From NCBI GenBank assembly GCA_029243025.1, contig JAQWSU010000034.1, positions 186,001 through 250,000 of the forward strand: a stretch of DNA of 64,000 bases. Reading direction: 5' to 3'. The notes beneath the pieces were generated by a model. The model made no database searches. It saw only the letters and a list, made by a program, of their open reading frames with translations, and had not been told where the DNA came from. Source of the DNA: Pirellulaceae bacterium (GTDB taxonomy: Bacteria > Planctomycetota > Planctomycetia > Pirellulales > Pirellulaceae). Numbering within the stretch: the first letter of the stretch is position 1; every line of letters starts with the position of its first letter. Both the position numbers and the translations under genes were made by a program. Shown piece after piece: positions 56,925-64,000 of the stretch.

Positions 56925-58136
56925 TCACTGTTTCTTTTTTTCGAGCTCTTTCCCGATTAAATCACTGAGACCTGCACCGCGCAAATTCTGGGCGGTCGCA
57001 AGGATTTTGCCGCTGTCACCGTCGACCAATAACACAAACGGTATACCACTCACATCGTATTGATTGCCAATCGTCGTGCTCCAACCTTTCCCTTCGTAGA
57101 TCTGCTTCCAAGGCAACTCTTTCTCAACGAGAAATTCCTTCAGCGATTCCTCCATCCCCTCGCTGTCGAAACTCACGCCTAGGATTTGAAAACCATCGTC
57201 GTGATGCGCTTCGTAGGCAGCCTTCATGTGAGGAATCTCACCGATACACGGGGCACACCAGGTTGCCCACATATCCAACATCACAATTTTGCCAGCATAG
57301 TCATCAGGAAAATTGACCTTCTCGCCATCCATTGTCGTTGCCGAAAACTTTAATGCCGGTTTCCCAACACGCAAATCTGGAGGTAATGGCAACTGTGGTA
57401 GATCTTCTGTGGCCTTCGCAAGTTTCAGCTTGGCACCCTCGATAGAGATCACGTAGGTCGTGCCGGTAAAGTTAAAGGGCTTGCCAATGGAAACCACTTC
57501 ATAATTACGACTAATTCGACCGTCACCGTTTCGATCTATCGGTAACCTTGTGTTTTCAGTTGGGGCTCCCGCTAAAAAGGTACGAAACTCTTTTTCATCA
57601 ATATTCATGGCGTATTGATAGCCATAGTCCTTGTAGAACATCAGCGAATTCTTCAAGGCCGCCCTTCGAGGATCTTCCGGATCGAAGCGATACAATCCAA
57701 TCGAGCCAACTTGGCCATCCGCCAGTTCAACTTTTCCCGCACCACTGTGAACCGTTAAACCACCTCGCTTTACACCCATCCATGCCACTTCTGGGTCATT
57801 CGTCAGATCGCCATCACCATTGGTATCGATGAAGAGCTTCGAGTCACCTTCTTCGGGTTCGTCCAGAATAAAAACCCACTCTTTGCCATCAATCTCGATC
57901 TTTCCGTATTTCGGATTCCCCAACTCCTTCGGAGCAACTTGCACCACATCGGCTTCAAGATTCATTTCCGCCTGAAGCGGCCGATATCCGCCCGTTTTCG
58001 CGGTGAGCCCACTGCCGACAAATTCTTCCTGAATTTCCTGAGCCTTCGCATGGTTTGCCAAGACGACCAAAAGGGGCAACATGGTGAGAAACGTAATTCC
58101 CCGAAAACATCGCAAGAAAAGAGAACACATAAACAA
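56925..58136 (-). CDS. TlpA-like thioredoxin-fold protein, exported
   Basis: 403 residues; signal peptide (FLTMLPLLVVLANHAKA). Residues about 45-245 form a domain rich in Asp/Gly motifs (FIDTNGDGDLTNDPE, LPIDRNGDGRISRNYE) that look like calcium-binding EF-hand/dockerin-type loops. The C-terminal 140 residues are a TlpA/ResA thioredoxin: PALKFSATTMDGEKV, MLDMWATWCAPCIGEIP (redox CxxC), YDVSGIPFVLLVD (cis-Pro). Probably a periplasmic thiol-disulfide oxidoreductase, which would fit the many cytochromes of this organism. Intact, in the midst of decayed genes. Confidence 0.85.
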   Translation of the reverse strand: MFMCSLFLRCFRGITFLTMLPLLVVLANHAKAQEIQEEFVGSGLTAKTGGYRPLQAEMNLEADVVQVAPKELGNPKYGKIEIDGKEWVFILDEPEEGDSKLFIDTNGDGDLTNDPEVAWMGVKRGGLTVHSGAGKVELADGQVGSIGLYRFDPEDPRRAALKNSLMFYKDYGYQYAMNIDEKEFRTFLAGAPTENTRLPIDRNGDGRISRNYEVVSIGKPFNFTGTTYVISIEGAKLKLAKATEDLPQLPLPPDLRVGKPALKFSATTMDGEKVNFPDDYAGKIVMLDMWATWCAPCIGEIPHMKAAYEAHHDDGFQILGVSFDSEGMEESLKEFLVEKELPWKQIYEGKGWSTTIGNQYDVSGIPFVLLVDGDSGKILATAQNLRGAGLSDLIGKELEKKKQ

Positions 58137-58546
58137 TCATCCTCGCTTGAAAGTTGGTGTCGTTTGGCCTCATCGTTGCTCAGTGCGTCATGAGCCAGCC
58201 CTCGATTTTAATACTCTCTGGCTTTGGTTGCCATTGTCGAAACAACTTTTTGTCCGTTGATCGATTTCGAAGATGCCCCCGAATAAGAAGGCTGAATCCC
58301 AGGTTTGTTTGCGCAGAACTCGCCTCTCAAATCACCAGATCGGCGATTTAAGATCAATTTCCTCGCTGTAATCGGAACGAGTCGACTAGGGTCGCGGCAT
58401 TGGCCTCCACCATGAAACGGCAACGCCACACCCGAAGCCTGACAGGTCGAGTTGCTTCGAACCCGCAAACTTCACTCCCGTCAATTCTCGATCTCTTTGA
58501 CATTTCCGTTTCGCGTAGATCGTAAAACGGTAGAACTTCAGGTTAG
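58137..58546. other. Divergent gap between the TlpA-like gene and the PQQ pseudogene
   Basis: About 410 bp without a supported frame; presumably held the promoters of both flanking genes. Nothing else recognised. Confidence 0.4.
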
Positions 58547-61356
58547 ATGAAACACATCATCTCGATATTGCTCATCGCCACGTTAATCGGAGTGGCGCCT
58601 GCTGAGGATTGGCTCATGTGGCGAAAGGACGCCGGTCGAACGGACGCAACCTCATCCGAGCTGCCGAATCCCCTACAGCTGCAATGGGTTCGCACCCTGC
58701 CTACGATCACACCGGCGCTCAAGAATCCGCGTTTACATTTTGACGCCGGCTACGAAACCGGTTGTTGCAGAAGGTCTTCTATTACTATCATCTTCTTGCA
58801 CTGACTCACTAACCGCTTACGACATCAAAACTGGCAGCCAACTCTGGGAATGTCGCGCCAACGGCCCCTTGCAATTCACTCCCGCGATCTCGGACCAATC
58901 GGTCTGTTTAGGATCGGATAATGGTGTTCTTTATTGCGGCAAGCTGCAAACCGACGAACTGATTTGGAAACTACGTTCGGTCCCCAGCCAACGTCTTGTG
59001 TTAGGCAACCGCCGACTGATCTCGATGTGGCCGGTCCGAGGCGGCCAACTGGTGGCCGAAGGCAACGTCTATTTCGCGACAGGAACCGGGCCCTTCGAAG
59101 GAATTTTTGTCTACGCCGTGGAGATCGCGTTGGGAAAACTTATTTAGCGCAACGACCGACTCCGCTATCTATTCGGTCAACAACGCCACCCTCGGAAAGC
59201 CATCGGAGGACTCACTCCCCAAGGCTATTTACTGATTAACGATAACACGCTAATTGTCTCGTAATCAGCGGCTTATCCTGCGCGGCTAGATCGGGAGACC
59301 GGCGCACTTATCGAGTTCGAGCTACCGTCGCCAAACCGATTTCCCGGCATTTGGTTTGCGAGTATGGATCCCACAAAAGCAAAGGCAATTCGACGCGGCA
59401 AATCAACCTTTGATGATGTGGTGAATCGCCAACTCCACGAAGATCGCATGCACAAGGGCCTAGGTAACTCGGCAACGAGTCGCAAGATCACCAACAAAGA
59501 CAATCCGACAACTTTCAATCATCCCTTGCCGGGCGTTTCGGGAACCATCCATTCGCTGATCGTTGTCGACCAATATGTGATCGCGACGACCCGAGAGAGA
59601 AAAGTCTACTGTTTTTCGGCACCCGATCAGAAACCGTCTCCAATCGTGCAGCATTGGCCACCTCCCGGCAAAGACTCTTACCCACAATCCAACGTCCCAA
59701 CGACGTGCGAACGTCGTCCATCGCCTTGCCGACACCAAGTTTGACTTGGCATTTGTGCTCGGCTTACAAGAGGAATCACTGGTCAAAGCACTGCACAACC
59801 TGACGAATTATCAGGATTGTGACAATCGTTGACAACGAAACTCGTGTTCGGAACTCAGGCAACAACTTGAAGATGCGGGGCTTGATACCGCGTGTGGCCG
59901 TGCTGCACCGCAACTTACAGACACTCGAACTTCCACCTTACATTGCTAGTCTGATCACCAATGAATCGGCAGCAACTCTAGAAATCTCGTCAAAGCGACT
60001 CCAAACCCTGCGTCCTTTTGCTGGTACCGTGTTATTCGACCGAAGCTCACAGAGGATCGCCAACGACGTCTTCGCGCAAATATCGCCAGGTAACGTTCGA
60101 ACAAACGATTGATGATGACCAGACAATCATCAAACGTACTGGAGCCCTTCCGGGTTCCACCGACTATCTCGGCGGCTGGACCGATAGCCGCGATCCATTG
60201 GTCCGCTTCCCTTGGGGCGTTCTGTGGTTGGGTGACGCAGTCGCCCACTTCAAACGCTTACCCTCGCCGCAATTTCGGGCTGGCATCATGGTCTCAAAAC
60301 CCAAGGACTGAAAGAAACCTCTTCTCAAGGGAAACAACTCGATCGACTCCCCTCTGCGTCGCCTGTGTTTTCGAACATTTACACAGGTCGAGTTCCGGGC
60401 AAAGAAGAACAACCTCGGCTAAATACCAGCATACATCAGTCCCAAGCCGACCCCATGGAATCACGTCAATACCGACCACCCCGCCAAAAACATGCCTGGA
60501 AGCCCACACACCCCCTAGCCGGGGAGCGCACAAATCCACTCACGGGCGCAATCGGACTCTGAACATTCCCCAAAAGCGACGGTTGCGATGGAGGCGTCGA
60601 CTAAGGCGACTTCTTCATCCTCCGCAGGGGAACGCCTGCCTTTTATGACAAAACGCAGGAAAGTGGTACCGTCTTCTTGAGCGGACCGCGCAGTGGATGC
60701 ACCAATCGCGTCATTCCAGCTGGAGGTTTGCTTTATGTCCCCAATTTTTACGATGGCTGTACATGTCGCTATCCACTCCCCACTGCTGTGTCACTTGTGG
60801 GGATGCCAGAAAGCGATGAACAATGGTCATCATGAGAAAGCAGCCAGCTCGACCCCGGCTCAGTGCAACGCATTGGCCTCAACTTTGGAGCATCGAGAGA
60901 TCGCATCCCACGAGCCGGCACGTGATGGCTTGATTACCCTTCCGTCGGCGGTCCCTCGCCGACATTGAAGATCACGTAATCGCCACGAGCGCCGATCTAC
61001 CGTTATCATCACAGCCTGTGAATGACCAGCAGTGAGGAAATGCCCTGGGTCTCCGGATCGATCGTGGAAGGTCGAACAAAAATTCGACTGCACGAAATTT
61101 ATCCAGGCGTTACAAGATACGACTATGCTTCGCCGAACCTGACGCAATTTCTGTCTGCGATCGCGTGCAAGACATTTCAGTTCAAGGCAAAAACATCATT
61201 GACAACCTCGACATTTACGCTGAGTCCGGTGGGATGCTGCGTGGGCTGGTCCGCACTATTCACGATGTCCCGCTTGAGAACGTACTGCAATTGCACCTTC
61301 GCGCATCGAAGGGTAAGCCCCTGCTGCGCGGTATCGAGGTGGTGCGAACGGAATAA
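58547..61356 (+). pseudogene. PQQ-propeller/malectin-like protein, full-length but multiply frameshifted
   Basis: The 5' end is intact (signal peptide MKHIISILLIATLIGVAPA, then DWLMWRKDAGRTDAT), but the frame shifts near 58740, ends early near 59147, and continues in pieces: AYDIKTGSQLWECRANG (58800s), VVDQYVIATTRERKVYCF (59560s), GALPGSTDYLGGWTDSRDPLV with WGVLWLGDAVAHFKR (60150s-60260s), SGCTNRVIPAGGLLYVPNFY with DGCTCRYPLPTAVSL (60680s-60800s), and a malectin-like end LDIYAESGGMLRGL...LLRGIEVVRTE to 61356. All belong to one planctomycete PQQ-repeat family of about 930 residues. At least five shifts or stops are needed to read it, so it is a pseudogene. It is the same family as the fragment at 48687-49045, which keeps only the propeller end. 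Confidence 0.78.
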
Positions 61357-61499
61357 GCGATTGTTCCATCGCCTTTCCATCGAAGACCTGCCTGCTGAAA
61401 GACCTTCTATCTCTGGCTTAAAAAAAACACTTGCGAAAACGTCCGAATCTTTTGATGATGGGCAGCAGCCCCGATCTTCAAAACAAGGGAAACCGATTC

Positions 61500-62612
61500 A
61501 TGCCGAAACGCATCCCCCCTTCCGGCCAACACCGCAACAGCATTATCTCGCGACGCGAATTGCTTCAAGCTGGCTCAGTCACTGCAGCTGCCACGTCTAC
61601 CGCTCCGCTTTTCCTTCATGCTTCTGATAAGTCTGGTTCAAAGAAACCGATTATTGGCCACGGCGAGCACACCTATGAATGCGAACACGATTGGGGAGCG
61701 GAATCACTAACGAGAGGCCAACATTACGGAGGTGCTTCACACGGCACTGCGGTGGACTCAGAGGGTCGCGTCTACATCACGCACCGCGGTGCCCCAGGCT
61801 CGTTATTCGTGTTCGACGCGGACGGCCAATTTATCCGTTCGATGGGCCATTTCCATCACGCGGGCGGCGCCGCCCAATCGAGTGGACATGGAATTGACAT
61901 TCGCAAGGAAGACGGCGAAGAGTTTGTCTATCTGGCTGCCGCTGACAAAGCAATGGATTTTGCAAAAATGACTTTGAACGGCGAAGTCGTCTGGCGGAAA
62001 GGGCGAAAAGCAATTCACGCCGATAGCGGCATGTACACCCAAGGCACCGCTTATCGCCCAACGAACATCAGCTTTTCCCCCGATGGCGGCTATTTCCTCG
62101 GGGACGGTTACGGCAGCAACTACATTTTCCAGTATGACAAAAACGGTAACTACCTTCGCACCCTTGGCGGTCCTGGCAATCAAAATGGACGGTTCAAAAC
62201 GCCCCATGGGCAATGGCTGGACAACCGCGATGGAACGCCCAAATTAGTGGTGGCAGATCGTGCAAACAAACGTTTGCAATGGTTCGACATGGAGGGCAAT
62301 CACCTGAAGACGCTGGGCGGATTCTTATTCCCCGCCGACATCGACATTCAGGGAAAAATTCTCATGGTTCCCGATCTCCATTGCCGCATTACTTTACTCG
62401 ATGAAAACAACCAGGTTATCGTGCAACTTGGCGAAGACCCCAAATGGCGAACCAGAGCGTTAGACGGCTTCAAAATGCGGACAAAACGAGCGGAATGGCT
62501 ACCGGGGAAGTTCGTCCATCCTCATGACGCTTGTTTTGATGAGCACGGAAATATCTTCGTGGCCGAATGGGTCGAAACGGGACGTGTCAGTAAATTACGT
62601 AAGGTGTCCTAA
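61500..62612 (+). CDS. NHL/six-bladed beta-propeller exported protein
   Basis: ATG 61500 is chosen; it opens a Tat-type signal (ISRRELLQAGSVTAAAT). 370 residues. Blades with the NHL pattern are visible: GTAVDSEGRVYITHRG, SLFVFDADGQFIRSMG, YIFQYDKNGNYLRTLGGPG, KLVVADRANKRLQWFDMEGNHLKTLGG and CFDEHGNIFVAEW. NHL propellers bind ligands or act as lyases/oxidoreductases; no catalytic site can be assigned. The gene appears intact and follows the PQQ pseudogene by 140 bp. The frame is open 23 codons upstream (from 61431), which is not part of the signal. Confidence 0.82.
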   Translation: MPKRIPPSGQHRNSIISRRELLQAGSVTAAATSTAPLFLHASDKSGSKKPIIGHGEHTYECEHDWGAESLTRGQHYGGASHGTAVDSEGRVYITHRGAPGSLFVFDADGQFIRSMGHFHHAGGAAQSSGHGIDIRKEDGEEFVYLAAADKAMDFAKMTLNGEVVWRKGRKAIHADSGMYTQGTAYRPTNISFSPDGGYFLGDGYGSNYIFQYDKNGNYLRTLGGPGNQNGRFKTPHGQWLDNRDGTPKLVVADRANKRLQWFDMEGNHLKTLGGFLFPADIDIQGKILMVPDLHCRITLLDENNQVIVQLGEDPKWRTRALDGFKMRTKRAEWLPGKFVHPHDACFDEHGNIFVAEWVETGRVSKLRKVS

Positions 62613-62747
62613 TCGAAGTGCAGGAGTTGAAGCATCGTGGTTAAACGCCGGACTTGCGACTTCACAAAGCTATTGGTAGCGAGAGATTCGGCCAGTTTCT
62701 CACCCAGGATTTTCTCACGCGTACAAAGAACGAATCCGGCTCGCCAT

Positions 62748-63998
62748 TCAAAGCGGCAGGACCACTGATTCAACCTGAGATTCAGGAAGCCAACCCGCCT
62801 GCCCACCAGAAAGTTCAACACGAACCCAATCGTTCCTTCGATCGACAATCGTTGCTTCCATTCCTTCGGCAGCTTGTATTTTGGCAACCTTGGGAAATTC
62901 CAACCCGTCACCCGTACGTAAATGGGCTTCTTCAGCAACGACAATTGCAAGCGGCTGCTCTATCCCGTCGGACCAATACAATCCAATACCACAAATCAAT
63001 AGCAGCAAAAAGGGAACCGCTGCCCACTGCGCAACGGGAAACTGAAACCGAAGTGTCCAGAACACCATGAAAGTCCAAAATACCACTGACGAAACGGCAA
63101 ATACCGTTTGAAGCCAGCCACGATTAGCCGCCGCAGTTTGGGCCATCTTCTGAAAAGCCCTGGAACCACTGGTCAACTTCGACGCCGCAGCTTTCTCATC
63201 GTCATTCGCTTCCTTCCCCGCGTGCTCATTCGCAAAGCGAAGATTAGCGATCGCCTGCCCATTGCCTGGATCAAGTCTCAAGACACGATGGTAATTGCAG
63301 ATGGCATAACCACATTCTCCACTGCGAAGGTAGGAGTTTGCCAAATTCAAGAATAGTTCGCTGTTCTGGATTCCTTGATCCACGAGGAGTTGATATTTCC
63401 GGGATGCAGTGTCGAAAAGCTCCAGTGCCTCCGCCTGGTCGGTTGAAGCGACAGCTTCGGCTGCACGATAGGCAGCATTAGCTTCTGACAAAACCGTCTT
63501 CCGTTGAGACTCGCTAAGTTCGGGTAGCGACCGCTGACTCTCGCCACCCTCGACCCAAGATGGAGTCATCAAAACGGCTAGCAACATCAGACTGGCTACG
63601 GTCGTCCGCCCGACTGAACGGGGAGCGATCATCTTTGCCGATTTCTTCGATCGCCGAATGTTCCTTTTCGATACGTGCGTCATCGCTGAGTCAAGTAGAT
63701 CAACTAATGAACAAGCCGGTTGCTTTGAACCCGACGTCGCTGCCAGACCCTCGTATCGAGAAGAGTGAGAAACTGTTTCTGCAGAATCCCTTGGAGCTGA
63801 TTGAAATCGACTGAGTCGATCCAAAAATGACTCCAACTGATTGGCTTCCGCGAATAAACCGAGCACTCTCAACACACCCACCGCTTGTCGATCGGATCCC
63901 ACCTTTTCACCCGATTTATCGGCTACAAAGTTCACCAGCGACTGCACAACCGCTGCATCCGTGTCCGCTGCATTGATCCGTTTCAACGCGAGGGTTTT
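62748..63998 (-). CDS. BatE-like TPR/SH3 membrane protein, open to the right edge (possible BatD-BatE fusion)
   Basis: The frame is open from the right window edge, so the N-terminus is outside. The last 310 residues resemble BatE: an internal hydrophobic signal-like segment (TTVASLMLLAVLMTPSWVEGG), TPR (SELFLNLANSYLRSGECGYAICNYHRVLRLDPGN), two transmembrane helices (TVFAVSSVVFWTFMVFWTL and WAAVPFLLLLICGIGLYW) and a bacterial SH3 domain (EAHLRTGDGLEFPKVAKI...GWLPESQV). The roughly 110 residues before the signal (KTLALKRINAADTDAA...) look like the end of another protein, plausibly BatD, without a stop in between. ATG 63683 (MTHVSK) is an alternative start for BatE alone. Bat proteins belong to aerotolerance operons. 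Confidence 0.65.
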   Translation of the reverse strand, partial: KTLALKRINAADTDAAVVQSLVNFVADKSGEKVGSDRQAVGVLRVLGLFAEANQLESFLDRLSRFQSAPRDSAETVSHSSRYEGLAATSGSKQPACSLVDLLDSAMTHVSKRNIRRSKKSAKMIAPRSVGRTTVASLMLLAVLMTPSWVEGGESQRSLPELSESQRKTVLSEANAAYRAAEAVASTDQAEALELFDTASRKYQLLVDQGIQNSELFLNLANSYLRSGECGYAICNYHRVLRLDPGNGQAIANLRFANEHAGKEANDDEKAAASKLTSGSRAFQKMAQTAAANRGWLQTVFAVSSVVFWTFMVFWTLRFQFPVAQWAAVPFLLLLICGIGLYWSDGIEQPLAIVVAEEAHLRTGDGLEFPKVAKIQAAEGMEATIVDRRNDWVRVELSGGQAGWLPESQVESVVLPL

Positions 63999-64000
63999 CG

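Noticed and set aside
62609-62950. 113-codon minus-strand frame at the 3' end of the BatE-like gene
   Set aside because: It overlaps the SH3 domain of the BatE-like protein in another frame and has no similarity of its own.
1-64000. CRISPR array, tRNA or rRNA genes
   Set aside because: No regularly spaced direct repeats were seen, nor cloverleaf-like stretches with a typical T-loop or rRNA signatures on either strand by eye.

Overview
The window looks like chromosomal DNA of a planctomycete (Pirellulales/Rhodopirellula-like). The main grounds are the repeated pairs of DUF1549/DUF1553 proteins with DUF1501 proteins, the secreted leucine-rich-repeat and YVTN/cytochrome proteins, the sulfatase and dioxygenase mix, twin-arginine signals on many exported proteins, and a BatE-like protein. 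GC content is moderate by eye. I saw no rRNA, tRNA or CRISPR.

Layout. 1-8.1 kb: two tandem DUF1549/DUF1553 + DUF1501 couples (secreted cytochrome-type and sulfatase-fold partners), the first truncated by the window edge. 8.1-15.4 kb: housekeeping block with a TfoX-C-like protein, lepA, an RhlE-type DEAD-box helicase, a 2OG-Fe(II) oxygenase and an LRR protein. 15.8-22.3 kb: a 1112-aa YVTN propeller/cytochrome/ankyrin fusion, then a CehA/McbA-like PHP gene cut in two by a 1.38-kb insertion. The insertion carries a PEP-CTERM protein gene, an orphan gene and the 3' end of a tyrosine recombinase gene, and is flanked by 17-bp direct repeats. 22.6-26.3 kb: four-gene ABC exporter operon (ATPase-permease-ATPase-permease). 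27.9-35.1 kb: an iterative-looking type I polyketide synthase with domain order KS-AT-KR-DH-ER-ACP and an overlapping thioesterase-like gene with altered catalytic residues. 35.1-36.4 kb: secreted endonuclease/exonuclease/phosphatase family protein.

36.5-43.0 kb is a three-gene beta-glucan utilisation operon on the minus strand (MFS sugar porter, GH16 laminarinase-like enzyme, about 1145-codon GH94/GH149-like phosphorylase). Every gene is broken: a TAG at codon 7 of the porter, an expanded octanucleotide repeat that shifts the frame of GH16, and two in-frame stops plus a frameshift in the phosphorylase. 43.4-44.7 kb has an ECF sigma factor with a membrane partner. 45.0-61.4 kb alternates intact accessory genes (PhyH dioxygenase, polysaccharide deacetylase, SGNH hydrolase, amidohydrolase, sulfatase, TlpA-like thioredoxin) with decayed pieces of typical planctomycete families (HEAT/cytochrome c, TPR, PQQ propeller twice, DUF1553). 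61.5-64 kb: an NHL-repeat protein and a BatE-like TPR/SH3 protein running off the right edge.

The features I would follow up first are the PEP-CTERM island, the octamer repeat in the GH16 gene, the PKS/thioesterase pair and the coordinated decay of the beta-glucan operon. All family assignments are from reading the translated sequence; no database search was run.
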